64,000 bases of DNA from Chryseosolibacter histidinae. GTDB taxonomy: Bacteria > Bacteroidota > Bacteroidia > Cytophagales > Cyclobacteriaceae. The notes under the pieces are model-generated. The model did not search any database, was not told the origin of the DNA, and saw only the letters and a program-made list of their open reading frames with translations. Both the position numbers and the translations under genes were made by a program. Shown piece by piece: positions 44,189 through 52,816 of the stretch. Location: the NCBI RefSeq assembly GCF_018598225.1, contig NZ_JAHESF010000008.1:186001-250000 (forward strand). Direction: 5' to 3'. Position 1 is the stretch's first letter, and each line of letters starts with the position of its first letter.

Positions 44189-44226
44189 AAGAGCCGACCT
44201 CTCTTGGGGTCAGCTCTTATTCTTTT
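44189..44226 (+). terminator. Terminator of the DUF4440 gene
   Basis: AAGAGC-C-GACC (44189-44199) pairs with GGTC-A-GCTCTT (44208-44218), followed by ATTCTTTTT. It lies 45 bp after the stop codon. Confidence 0.8.
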
Positions 44227-44352
44227 TAATTACCGTTGTTTTCACCTTCCTTTCCTAAAAACCTGACCGATAATCTCCTGCGAGGAACGCTTTGTTTTGA
44301 CCGGATGGGTGATGAGTAAAAGAGACTTTTGCGCTCTTTTTTGCGCATTCAC

Positions 44353-44384
44353 TTTGAAAATCAAAGTTCTTTTAAATACATTTG
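44353..44384 (+). promoter_or_regulatory. Bacteroidota sigma-A promoter of the phospholipid operon
   Basis: TTTG at 44353-44356 and TACATTTG at 44377-44384 match the -33 and -7 consensus (TTTG, TAnnTTTG) with a 20-bp spacer. The first gene starts about 50 bp downstream. Confidence 0.7.
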
Positions 44385-44435
44385 TTGAGGGCACAAAAAG
44401 GAAAGACTAAGCGGACTGAAAATATTTAATGAACA

Positions 44436-45029
44436 ATGATTAACAACTCAGAAAAATTCTATGATCGATTAACCTTCCTGTATCCGATTATTGACTTTTT
44501 CTTAAAGCCCCAGAAACATAAATTCTTCAGCAGAATCAACAGCTGCCCGTATGGGCGGTTGCTCGAAATCGGCGTCGGAAACGGAACGCATTTCAATTAT
44601 TATAATACACATGAAATTATTGGTATCGACACTTCCAGAAGTATGCTCGCCAGCGCACGCAAGCATCTGAAGGGTAATATTCGACTCTTACATATGAGTG
44701 GAGAAAACCTTTTGTTCCAGAATAAAACTTTTGACTACGTTATTCTCTCACACGTCATTGCAGTAGTCGAGGATCCGGAAAAATTATTGGAAGAAGTTTA
44801 TCGTGTGTTGAAACCCAATGGAAAAGTCTTTATCCTCAATCACTTCACACCCAATAATTGGCTGAAGTACTTAGACAAAACCTTTGAAAGCCTCTCCAGG
44901 CTATTCTACTTTAAATCAGTGTTTCATATATCCAGTTTACGTAAGCTTGAAAAATTTAAACTGCTGGAAGAATTCAATGCAGGGCTGTTTTCTTATTTCA
45001 AAATCCTGATCTATGAAAAGAGCTTATAG
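44436..45029 (+). CDS. Class I SAM methyltransferase, phospholipid N-methyltransferase-like
   Basis: 197 residues. SAM-binding motif I LLEIGVGNGTHFNYY (about 43-57), acidic IIGIDTS (about 62-68), motif FDYVILSHVIAVVEDPEKLLEEVYRVLKPNGKVFILNHF. N-terminal FYDRLTFLYPIIDFFLKPQKHKFF and the C-terminal half resemble PmtA-type phosphatidylethanolamine methyltransferases. The next gene starts inside its last codons (17-bp overlap), and a diacylglycerol kinase follows, which supports a membrane-lipid role. Activity on PE is inferred. Confidence 0.78.
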   Translation: MINNSEKFYDRLTFLYPIIDFFLKPQKHKFFSRINSCPYGRLLEIGVGNGTHFNYYNTHEIIGIDTSRSMLASARKHLKGNIRLLHMSGENLLFQNKTFDYVILSHVIAVVEDPEKLLEEVYRVLKPNGKVFILNHFTPNNWLKYLDKTFESLSRLFYFKSVFHISSLRKLEKFKLLEEFNAGLFSYFKILIYEKSL

Positions 45030-45513
45030 CATAGTTATAGCACTATCCATTAGCCTGTTTATTTACCTGTTCTATCGATCCGAAAAGACAGTCGTGAATG
45101 AGTTCATGATTTTAATTCTGTCATTTGAAACTTACACTGCGATAAAAAACTACATTATCAATACAATACCGTTGAACAAGCCAGCAATATTTTCACTGCC
45201 GGGAGGCCTATGGGTGTTTTGTGCAACAGCGCTTTCGCAAGATTTTTATATAAAAATCAGGCGATATAAAATACAAGTTGTTCTTGTGCCGATACTATTT
45301 GCCGTGGGATTGGAATTTTGTCAGCTCGTTCATGTCACTAATGGAAGGTTTGATATTTGGGATATTGCATTTTACCTGCTGTTTTGGTTGCTTGCCTATT
45401 GCTCATTTCAATCTCACGGTTCGCAACAAAACATATTATCTCCTTTTACGCTCCATGGTTTTATCTGCCTGGCATGTTTCCTTTCGGTTTACCTGGCACA
45501 TGTGAGTCGATAA
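45013..45513 (+). CDS. VanZ-like membrane protein
   Basis: 166 residues, four to five hydrophobic helices (YSIVIALSISLFIYLFY; FSLPGGLWVFCATALS; IQVVLVPILFAVGLEFCQLV; DIAFYLLFWLLAYCSF; LHGFICLACFLSVYLAHV). The segment AVGLEFCQLVHVTNGRFDIWDI matches the conserved core of VanZ-like proteins (E..Q, R.FD..D). It overlaps the methyltransferase by 17 bp, indicating translational coupling. The role is unknown; lipid or cell-envelope function is suggested by its neighbours. Confidence 0.7.
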   Translation: MKRAYSIVIALSISLFIYLFYRSEKTVVNEFMILILSFETYTAIKNYIINTIPLNKPAIFSLPGGLWVFCATALSQDFYIKIRRYKIQVVLVPILFAVGLEFCQLVHVTNGRFDIWDIAFYLLFWLLAYCSFQSHGSQQNILSPFTLHGFICLACFLSVYLAHVSR

Positions 45514-45570
45514 ATGCAATTAAAATCACCCGCGAAGTTCTAGTAAAAAATGAACAAAAGAAGATGAACC

Positions 45571-45921
45571 ATGATTAGGAAACACCTGGCCAGCTATCGA
45601 TATGCCATGCGCGGAATATCGCTCGCGTTCCGTTATGAGCGTAATATGGTTTTTCATTTGGTGGCGGCAGTGGCGGTGCTTATCGTAAATTGTCTGCTCG
45701 CTGTCAGCCGAACCGAGTGGCTAATTACATTGATGCTCATAGGCATCGTGTGGATGGCGGAGATTTTCAATACCGCCATTGAAAAGTTAGCGGATCGGGT
45801 TACTGAGAATCCTGATCCAATGATAGGCCAGGCAAAAGACCTGGCCGCAGGAGCGGTACTTATCATCTGCATTGCCGCGGTGGTATGCGCCTTGATCATT
45901 TATTGCCCTTATCTATCTTAA
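45571..45921 (+). CDS. dgkA: Diacylglycerol kinase (DgkA family)
   Basis: Small integral membrane lipid kinase of 116 residues with three helices: about 28-47 (MVFHLVAAVAVLIVNCLLAV), 50-66 and 94-114. The catalytic and metal-binding motif EIFNTAIEKLADRV (about 64-77) and KDLAAGAVLI (about 90-99) are intact. This type phosphorylates diacylglycerol or undecaprenol. It follows the VanZ-like gene by 58 bp and is probably the third gene of the lipid operon. Confidence 0.93.
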   Translation: MIRKHLASYRYAMRGISLAFRYERNMVFHLVAAVAVLIVNCLLAVSRTEWLITLMLIGIVWMAEIFNTAIEKLADRVTENPDPMIGQAKDLAAGAVLIICIAAVVCALIIYCPYLS

Positions 45922-45949
45922 GACCTGCGCACCACAACAAATTGAAATG

Positions 45950-46450
45950 TCAATTCGTGAATTTGGTGAACACAAACTCCGTACTTGCCTGAGCCTGGTG
46001 GCAACTTTTAAAACAGCTTTGTTGACGCTCCACAGAAAGCCGTCCTTCAGTTTTAGAGTCTCCGGTAAATTCTTCGAAGCCCCAGCCGCCTGTATCGGCA
46101 AAAGCTTTACTGTCTTTATACATCACGTTGATAAATTTCCGGCTACCTGATTTTATCACGTTCCTGGCGGTATCTGCAACCTGCTTGTCAAAAACAATGA
46201 TGGCGCCGTCGGGGAAATGTCCCGTTTCATATCCTGTTATTGCTTTTTCATTGGCGTAGATGTGGTGAAAGCCGTCAAGTTTTGTTTGCGGCACACGGCC
46301 AAAACCTGTCAACGTTGTTTTTATATGTACCCATTTCCGAAAACCCTCCGGATAAGGCATGGACCGATCGTTGATGTCTTCGACTGACATGAATGCCATA
46401 GCCACAATACCAACCATGCATAGTGATAGAATGAAATTATCTCTTTTCAT
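45950..46450 (-). CDS. Cytochrome P460-family protein with CX3CH haem motif
   Basis: 166 residues with an N-terminal signal (FILSLCMVGIVAMAFMS). The P460 fold is indicated by YPEGFRKWVHIKTTL, GFHHIYANEKAITGY, FPDGAIIVFDK and a C-terminal haem site. The site reads SCFKSCHQAQASTEFVF, i.e. CX3CH instead of CX2CH; I checked the codons at about 45990-46020 and the extra residue is real in this sequence. The cross-linking Lys could lie in the central region. Probable periplasmic electron-transfer or detoxification role, not proven. Confidence 0.82.
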   Translation of the reverse strand: MKRDNFILSLCMVGIVAMAFMSVEDINDRSMPYPEGFRKWVHIKTTLTGFGRVPQTKLDGFHHIYANEKAITGYETGHFPDGAIIVFDKQVADTARNVIKSGSRKFINVMYKDSKAFADTGGWGFEEFTGDSKTEGRLSVERQQSCFKSCHQAQASTEFVFTKFTN

Positions 46451-46568
46451 ACAGATAGCGTTTTATGAAAAAATACCGGTTATCAGTTTCCTGACACAGA
46501 CTGTTCAAATTTCAGCGGCAGCTATCAAAATTAGCTGTATGATCTTGCGGAATTTTTAACTCAAGGTC

Positions 46569-47384
46569 TCAGCCTGGTATCCGCTCCGAAATCTTTTGCT
46601 CGTATTGTGGCACCTCCGCCTGGGAGGCGATGGTAAGCGCAATACCCGTGAATGCCAGGCACTGGAAGCAGGCCGTTATATTCTCTCCGCCGTTCCAGTT
46701 GGGATATTTGATGGCGAGCACCAGGTGTATCGTTAGCAACCAAATGAAAAGCATGATCGCTAAAAGCTGGGCCACCAGTTTCACTTTGATGTTAGTCACG
46801 ATCGATATTGCTGAGCCTAACAACGCAATGCCTGTGAAGTACGTCCAAAACAACGGCAGCGGTATCCATTTAGGCACGAGGCTGCTTACAAAGTCGCGGT
46901 AAATAAAATGATCGATCCCGAAAATGAACAGCATGATACAAAAGAAGTATTTGCCGAAAGGCGCCAGCCTTGACAAACCTGTCATAAAATTACCCGGCAT
47001 ATTTTCAGCGCGGCTGCCAAGCGCAATCAGCAGCGCTCCTCCGGCAAATGCGCTCAGCTTGAGTGTGTTCGTGAAAGCGCCAAGCTCCAGGCTGTCCGGA
47101 ATATGGATAAATACCCATGGGATGTGACTGAACACGATAAACAGAATTAACACATAAGCCAGGATCACCGAAGTGATTCTTAGTTTTTTGTCAAATGTTA
47201 TCAGCAGACCGGATATCAGGAAATAGATCCCAACAATGTAAATTATGAATCCATAAGACTCTCCGGCCGGTATGGGTGAGATAAATCGCCTGAATTCGCC
47301 GGACAAAAGTTGTAAGATGCCCACGCCAGCGATCGAGACGCCATAGAAAATGCGTCCAAAAAGGTTGAATTTTGATGTTAACAT
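46569..47384 (-). CDS. Multi-pass membrane protein (DoxX-like, unknown)
   Basis: 271 residues with about eight hydrophobic helices (FGRIFYGVSIAGVGILQLL; FIIYIVGIYFLISGLLITF; SVILAYVLILFIVFSHIPW; LSAFAGGALLIALG; YFFCIMLFIFGIDHFIYRDFV; TYFTGIALLGSAISIV; LLAIMLFIWLLTIHLV; CLAFTGIALTIAS). The repeated FGxxxxGVGxxxL and FGIDHFIY patterns suggest two DoxX-type halves. No catalytic motif is visible. It is divergent from the membrane-anchored HTH gene across 136 bp. Confidence 0.78.
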   Translation of the reverse strand: MLTSKFNLFGRIFYGVSIAGVGILQLLSGEFRRFISPIPAGESYGFIIYIVGIYFLISGLLITFDKKLRITSVILAYVLILFIVFSHIPWVFIHIPDSLELGAFTNTLKLSAFAGGALLIALGSRAENMPGNFMTGLSRLAPFGKYFFCIMLFIFGIDHFIYRDFVSSLVPKWIPLPLFWTYFTGIALLGSAISIVTNIKVKLVAQLLAIMLFIWLLTIHLVLAIKYPNWNGGENITACFQCLAFTGIALTIASQAEVPQYEQKISERIPG

Positions 47385-47520
47385 ATGTCTTAAATTGGTC
47401 GTTTATTTTTTTGATCGAACCGTTGTAAAAAAACGGATGATCCGTTGATCCGTCTTCGCCAAAAGCCAGACAAAAGGCTACAAAAGCCAAACAAAACATA
47501 TTAAAATCCCGCATCGGGTT

Positions 47521-48816
47521 ATGGAAGAGCAAACAATTGTCAAAAACAGCCTCCTGAAAATCTTCAGGCTGAACGGGTTCCCGGACGCTGCAAAAATGAC
47601 GCAACGCAACTACGAACACATCAGCACCGAGATCAAAAACAAGACAGGGATTATGCTGAGCAGCACCACGATCAAAAGGCTTTCACATGGTGAATTCAGC
47701 AAACTTCCCCAGGTAGCAACCCTCGACGCCATCGCCCGTTATTTTGGCTTCACCAACTGGCAGGAGTACAAAGCATCGGAAGCAGGTCCGGATACAAGGC
47801 TGACATCCTCCGAAAGGATGGCATCCTTAACAGACCTGCCTGTGAGCACAACACCGGCCAGGCCACTGTTCCGGGTGGTTATCGTAGCGCTGGTTGTCGT
47901 CTCAGTGCTGGTGACGGCATTTGTCATGACCCGGCGCAAAACTGTTTCGGGTGATTGGAATAAGGTGGTGTTCTCTGCCAAAAAGATCACTGAAAACCAA
48001 TTGCCCAATACGGTTGTGTTTACCTATAATGTTGACAATGTAGATGCGGACAGTTTTTTCATACAGCAATCGTGGGATGACCGCAAAAGGATCCGGATCT
48101 ATAAAAATCACTATACGGTTACCGACATCTACTATGAGCCCGGCTACCATCTTGCCAAGTTGATAGCGAACGATTCGGCCATCAGGGTGGTGGAGGTGAG
48201 CATACCCACTGACCGGTGGGTGTTCTACGCCAATGAGCAGAAGGAAAAGTACAAGACTGAATACATCGAGGTCGAAAAGCCGATCTCAAACGGCGCATTG
48301 GGAATATCAAAAGAAACGCTGATCCAAAACGGCATCGACACCAGGCAAAATTTCTTCTACACCTATTCATTTTTTCCCACGCAGCAGAACGTATCCGGCG
48401 ACAACTTTACAATGAAAACAAGGGTGCGGATGAAGGACGTCAAAAACAGTCTCTGTCCGTTTATTACGCTGGAAATCTTTTGCCAGCGATACTATATGAT
48501 CATCAAGAGCACCGAAAAAGGATGTGCATCAGAGGCTTTTGTTCTTTTAGGAAACAAAAAGCTGGAAGGCAAACAAATGAACCTGGAAAATATTGCCTAC
48601 AACCTCACGGAATGGAATGAAGTTGAGCTGCATGCCGAAAACAAGAACGTCACGATCAGGATCAACGGAGCGGTTGCCCTCGAAACGTCCTATGAACAGT
48701 CCACCAAAAATATTGCAGGGCTCGCCTTCATCTCTAATGGCCTATGCGAAGTGGATTATGTCGATGTAACCGGTAACGACGGCACTGTGGTCTACAAAAG
48801 TGAATTCGACAATTGA
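47521..48816 (+). CDS. Membrane-anchored HTH protein with extracytoplasmic beta domains
   Basis: 431 residues in three parts. 1-85 is a helical DNA-binding-like domain (LSSTTIKRLSHGEFSKLPQVATLDAIARYFGFTNWQEYKAS) known in many Bacteroidota signalling proteins. 115-138 is a single membrane helix (PLFRVVIVALVVVSVLVTAFVMTRRK). 150-431 faces the periplasm: a PKD-like strand region (LPNTVVFTYNVDNVDADSFFIQQSWD) and a concanavalin/LamG-like sandwich (MKTRVRMKDVKN; WNEVELHAENKNVTIRINGAVALET). It could transmit an external signal to DNA directly. Its end touches the stop of the opposite permease gene (no gap). Confidence 0.82.
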   Translation: MEEQTIVKNSLLKIFRLNGFPDAAKMTQRNYEHISTEIKNKTGIMLSSTTIKRLSHGEFSKLPQVATLDAIARYFGFTNWQEYKASEAGPDTRLTSSERMASLTDLPVSTTPARPLFRVVIVALVVVSVLVTAFVMTRRKTVSGDWNKVVFSAKKITENQLPNTVVFTYNVDNVDADSFFIQQSWDDRKRIRIYKNHYTVTDIYYEPGYHLAKLIANDSAIRVVEVSIPTDRWVFYANEQKEKYKTEYIEVEKPISNGALGISKETLIQNGIDTRQNFFYTYSFFPTQQNVSGDNFTMKTRVRMKDVKNSLCPFITLEIFCQRYYMIIKSTEKGCASEAFVLLGNKKLEGKQMNLENIAYNLTEWNEVELHAENKNVTIRINGAVALETSYEQSTKNIAGLAFISNGLCEVDYVDVTGNDGTVVYKSEFDN

Positions 48817-51204
48817 TCACTCATGCCTCAATGTGTCCGCAGGATTAAGCCCCGACGCGCGCACGCCCTGACCGAGAATGGTAAGCCATCCCAGCATGAG
48901 CAGCCAGAACGCAGCCTGTAAAAATATGCCGGCAGACCATGATGTATGATATGGAAATGTTTGAAGCCAGAAATTGCCGATGACATACGCCAGTGGCATG
49001 GCAATGACCAGCGAAATGAATACAGGCCTGAGAAAATTACGCGAGAGCAAGATCAGCAGCTGAAGCGAAGTGGCGCCCATGATCTTGCGGATACCGAGCT
49101 CTTTGATGCGCTGCTCTCCTTCGTAAGCCGAGAGCGCATATAATCCAAGACAACCAATGATGATGGCCAGGGTGGCGAAGAAAGTAAACAGCTGACCCAT
49201 TTTCTCTTCGAGCATGTAAACACTGTCCAGGTAATCGTCCATGAGCTTGGCTTCGAATGTTGTGCCGGAAACGAGCGGTGTCGCTGCCTGCTTCACCAGA
49301 TCGCGCGTCTGCGCAAGGTTGCCACTTTCAAGCCGTGCAATGTAGCGGTTATTGACTGCTTGATAGCTCAGGGCCAGCGGCATGATCTCTTTGCGAAGGG
49401 ACGACACGTGATAATCTTTGATAACACCGATCACTTCACCAGGCAGCGAGTCGCGGAAAATAAATCCTGATACTTTTTTGCCGATAGCCTCTTCGGGTGT
49501 CCAACCCAATGCCTGTACGGCTTTTTCATTCAGGATGATACCGGTATCAGTGTCAGCGCCGTTCACATGAAAATTCCTTCCGGCCAGCAGGGTAAGCCTG
49601 AGTGTTGGAATGTAGTCATGATCAACAGAGACAAACCCGATCTTGAGGTTCTCCGCCTCCGGTGTGTTGACCCTGCGAAGCCCAGTGGTGTTGATGAGCC
49701 TGCCCGGTAATGTTGAGGCAACTGTGATCTGCTTCACGCCCGCGATCTTCTGCAACTCGGCTTTGAATGAGGCAACACTGGTATTGCTGTTCGGCACTGC
49801 CGCAAACAGCAGCAATCCCTCTTTGTTAAAACCCAGGTCTTTGGATTTCATGTAGTGTACTTGCCTGAAGATCACTGTAACCAGCACAACAAGAATGGCC
49901 GTGAGGGTGAACTGTACAGACACCAGCGTTCTCCGCATCTTCCGGCTGGAGTCGCTCATCTTCCTTCCCTTGAGCACCGAAACCGGAATAAAGCGCGAAA
50001 GAAAGAATGCAGGATAACATCCCGCCACCAGGGCCAGCAGAAAATTACATAGTATCAGCCCTGCCACCAGCCTGTAGTCGCTGAAGAAGTTGCTGAGATC
50101 GAAGCGCATCATTTCTATCTGCGAGGCATTGGTGAACGACTGAAAGAAAGGAAGGGCAAGGTCTGCCCAGAGAATGGCCAGCAGAAAGCTGAATGTGCAG
50201 ATGATAAAAGACTCCATTAGAAATTGCGCGATCAGCTGACGGCGATAGGCACCCATCACTTTCCGGATGCCCACCTCCAGCGCGCGCCTGGCAGACCGTG
50301 CCGTGGCCATGTTCATATAATTGAAACACGCCAGCAGCAGGATCACCAGTCCCACAGCAGCAAACGCATACGCATACGTTTTGCCGATGGCTGGCATTGG
50401 ATTGCCGGTATACGTTGTGTCAACATAGATCTCCGTGAGAGGCTGCAGAAAAAACTCGAACGACTTCCACGACTCGGGTGTATGCTTGTGCACAAAAGTG
50501 TCGATGCGTTTGCCGATGACCTTTGCGTCGTCACGCTGCGCCAGTAACACATAATTGTAGAATGAATTAAAATTCCATGACGATGCGTGTGGCTGTGTCT
50601 TTTCAACCCAGGTGAAAGAAATAATGTAGCCGCTGCGCAGGTGAGAGCGAAGCATATCTTTGTACACGCCAACAACCCTGAACGAGGCCATGTCCTGAAC
50701 GGTGATGACCTTACCGATGGGATCATCCTTGCCGAAGAGTGTAACGGCTTCCGATTCGCTGATCAGGATGCCATCGTCAGGCAACACATTCTTTTTCGAT
50801 GAAGCGGTCTTGAACGGAATGGTGAAGATGGAAAAGAACGCCGGGTCAACAGCGATGATCTTTCTTTCCATGGGCTCTTTATTCTCGATCAGCACATTCT
50901 CCTGTAAGATGCCCACACGCGTTGCTTCTTTGATCTCGGCAAAATTCCGGATCAGCTCCGGCCCGAGCACGCCCTGCGTGTACGCAACATTCATTGTTTG
51001 ATTTCCGTCTACCTGGCGGTGAACAACACGGAAAATATCTTTGGCATGTACGTTATCACGATCAAAGCTCAGTTGATCCAGCACCAGCAATGAAAGGATG
51101 AGGCAGCAGGCAATGCCGATGGAAAGCCCTACAACATTAATGATTGAATACAGGGTGCTGTTCTTCAGGTTCCGTGTGGCTATGACAAAGTAATTGCGGA
51201 TCAT
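48817..51204 (-). CDS. FtsX/MacB-type ABC permease
   Basis: 795 residues, intact. Layout: helix at about 20-42 (SIINVVGLSIGIACCLILSLLVL), first MacB_PCD periplasmic domain about 50-270, helices at about 285, 335 and 385 (AYAFAAVGLVILLLACFNYMNMATARSARRALEVGIRKVMGA), then a second helix and domain, and three C-terminal helices ending NPADTLRHE. The GIRKVMGA and GIRKIMGA motifs are the coupling helices to an ATPase, which is not encoded beside it. It is the intact counterpart of the frameshifted gene at 20996. Confidence 0.92.
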   Translation of the reverse strand: MIRNYFVIATRNLKNSTLYSIINVVGLSIGIACCLILSLLVLDQLSFDRDNVHAKDIFRVVHRQVDGNQTMNVAYTQGVLGPELIRNFAEIKEATRVGILQENVLIENKEPMERKIIAVDPAFFSIFTIPFKTASSKKNVLPDDGILISESEAVTLFGKDDPIGKVITVQDMASFRVVGVYKDMLRSHLRSGYIISFTWVEKTQPHASSWNFNSFYNYVLLAQRDDAKVIGKRIDTFVHKHTPESWKSFEFFLQPLTEIYVDTTYTGNPMPAIGKTYAYAFAAVGLVILLLACFNYMNMATARSARRALEVGIRKVMGAYRRQLIAQFLMESFIICTFSFLLAILWADLALPFFQSFTNASQIEMMRFDLSNFFSDYRLVAGLILCNFLLALVAGCYPAFFLSRFIPVSVLKGRKMSDSSRKMRRTLVSVQFTLTAILVVLVTVIFRQVHYMKSKDLGFNKEGLLLFAAVPNSNTSVASFKAELQKIAGVKQITVASTLPGRLINTTGLRRVNTPEAENLKIGFVSVDHDYIPTLRLTLLAGRNFHVNGADTDTGIILNEKAVQALGWTPEEAIGKKVSGFIFRDSLPGEVIGVIKDYHVSSLRKEIMPLALSYQAVNNRYIARLESGNLAQTRDLVKQAATPLVSGTTFEAKLMDDYLDSVYMLEEKMGQLFTFFATLAIIIGCLGLYALSAYEGEQRIKELGIRKIMGATSLQLLILLSRNFLRPVFISLVIAMPLAYVIGNFWLQTFPYHTSWSAGIFLQAAFWLLMLGWLTILGQGVRASGLNPADTLRHE

Positions 51205-51355
51205 AAAGTTTTTTTGCCGATGCTTTGCGCGAACCCTGTACCAGATTCACAGGAAGGGTTTTAAGCAGCTGTAGCGACGTTCCCGACAATAAACTTAAGC
51301 AATGTGCCCATTTTCAGAAAGTTGACTGTCCAGCCATGGACAATCAGGGCATAAA

Positions 51356-51387
51356 AAAAGCCGCCTGATGTTACTCAAACGGCTTTT
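51356..51387 (-). terminator. Terminator of the desaturase gene
   Basis: Read on the minus strand, AAAAGCCG (from 51387) and CGGCTTTT (to 51356) flank a 16-base loop, and the T-run continues (seven T). It lies about 20 bp after the desaturase stop. Confidence 0.85.
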
Positions 51388-51407
51388 AACCTGTTCTATT
51401 TTATCTT

Positions 51408-52361
51408 CTAGGCAGCCTGCTCTTCAAGCTGCTTCTCTTTCTGTGCGTCATATTGTTTTCTCAGCTCTTTGGCATGCTCCTTATTTTTGGAGTATTTGAT
51501 GTGATTGGGCACACCTTTCAGATCCCAGATGAGGCCCACAGCCTGCAGCGCTCTTAATCCATAGTAAGTGATATCGATCTCCCACCAGAAAAATCCCTGA
51601 CGTGCAGAGGTCTCGTAGTAGTGGTGGTTGTTGTGCCATCCTTCACCGAGTGTAAGCAATGCCAGCCATACACTGTTCTTCGATTCTTCGCCGGTCTCAT
51701 AACGCTGCTTGCCGAACTTGTGCATGATGGAGTTGATGGAGAACGTGCCGTGATACAGGATCACCGTGCTCAGGAAAAATCCGATGAACAAGGTAGAAAA
51801 ACCGGCCGCTGTAAACATTGTAGTGATGCTTCCGCCGTTCACAATTCCACCGAGGGCCATCATAGCAACGGCCAGGATGGTGGGCGGCACGAGGTAATGT
51901 TTGTTCAGCCACACCAGCTCGGGATATTTGGCATAATCGCCGATGGTTTTGAAGTCGGTTTCTTTAAAGTCGGGACCTACGATCCAGCCGATGTGCGAAT
52001 ACCAGAAGCCGTAGATCTTCATTGAATGCGGATCTGCAGGTGTATCGCTGTGGCGGTGATGATGGCGATGATGCGCTGCCCACCAGAGCACGCCTTTCTG
52101 CGCAGTGGTTTCAGAACAGAAGGCGATCACGGCCTGGAACCAGCGTGAGGTCTTGTACGATTTATGCGCGAAGTAACGGTGATATCCACCGGTAACCCAG
52201 AACATACGCGTAACATACAGTACGCCGCATACGATCCAGTCGAACATAGTAGCGCCTGTCCAGATAGCGCCCAGCGGCAGTAGGTGCACAGCTAGAAATG
52301 CTATTTCCTGTTTAACTACAGGTTTCTTGCGTGCTTGTGGTGTGATGGTTGTTTGACTCAT
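51408..52361 (-). CDS. Acyl-CoA/fatty-acid delta-9-type desaturase
   Basis: Integral membrane di-iron desaturase of 317 residues. The three histidine boxes are intact: HRYFAH (61-66), HHRHH (97-101) and WHNNHH (about 237-242). Four membrane helices are visible (AFLAVHLLPLGAIWTGATMF; WIVCGVLYVTRMFWV; PPTILAVAMMALGGIV; GFSTLFIGFFLSTVILYHGTF). The C-terminal charged tail is rich in Lys and Glu. Introduces a double bond into membrane fatty acids, which often helps adaptation to cold. It has its own promoter and terminator. Confidence 0.94.
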   Translation of the reverse strand: MSQTTITPQARKKPVVKQEIAFLAVHLLPLGAIWTGATMFDWIVCGVLYVTRMFWVTGGYHRYFAHKSYKTSRWFQAVIAFCSETTAQKGVLWWAAHHRHHHRHSDTPADPHSMKIYGFWYSHIGWIVGPDFKETDFKTIGDYAKYPELVWLNKHYLVPPTILAVAMMALGGIVNGGSITTMFTAAGFSTLFIGFFLSTVILYHGTFSINSIMHKFGKQRYETGEESKNSVWLALLTLGEGWHNNHHYYETSARQGFFWWEIDITYYGLRALQAVGLIWDLKGVPNHIKYSKNKEHAKELRKQYDAQKEKQLEEQAA

Positions 52362-52432
52362 GTCTGATGCTAACAGCAGAGGTATTTAATAAAGTTCGTA
52401 AGCGCCTGCTGAATTTCACTTTTCAAACTTTG

Positions 52433-52440
52433 CAAAGGTA
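52433..52440 (-). promoter_or_regulatory. -7 box of the desaturase promoter
   Basis: Read on the minus strand, TACCTTTG (followed by CA) matches TAnnTTTG exactly and lies 72 bp upstream of the ATG. The matching -33 TTTG is not clear. Confidence 0.6.
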
Positions 52441-52497
52441 CGGGGAATTTTTTCAGTATCCGCCTTTAAACAGGTGATTTGGTCATGAACGGGTGTT

Positions 52498-52701
52498 AGG
52501 GTGTGCTGAAGGTGCTTAGGAGTAAAGGCTAGAAGTCAGGAGCCAGGAGTCAGAAGCCAGAAGGGAACCGGCGTTGTAACATGGTACGGTGTACCAACTG
52601 AAGTCACTTTTTTGCTGTACATCGGAGGAAGAAGCTCCTTGACCGGCTCCGTCCCTCCTGACTCCTGGCTTCTGACTTCTGGCTCCTAGTCAGCACACCC
52701 T
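52498..52701. mobile_element. 204-bp element with 12-bp terminal inverted repeats and inverted word arrays (MITE-like)
   Basis: AGGGTGTGCTGA (52498-52509) and its exact inverse complement TCAGCACACCCT (52690-52701) bound the element. Inside, TAGGAG (52517-52522) pairs with CTCCTA (52683-52688), and AGTCAGGAGCC-type words (52531-52563) face CTCCTGACTCC-type words (52655-52689). The centre (52565-52654) is unique. It has no gene and could fold into a long imperfect hairpin. Type assignment (miniature inverted-repeat element) is inferred from the structure; no target-site duplication was established. Confidence 0.65.
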
Positions 52702-52816
52702 CTCCGTTCAGAATTTCCTAACCGAGATCAATACAATATTCCTTTTTACCTAACCGACATCAAGGATGGATAGGGGCCCGGGCCGGCAATTTTGTCGTAA
52801 TAACAACTCAACACCC

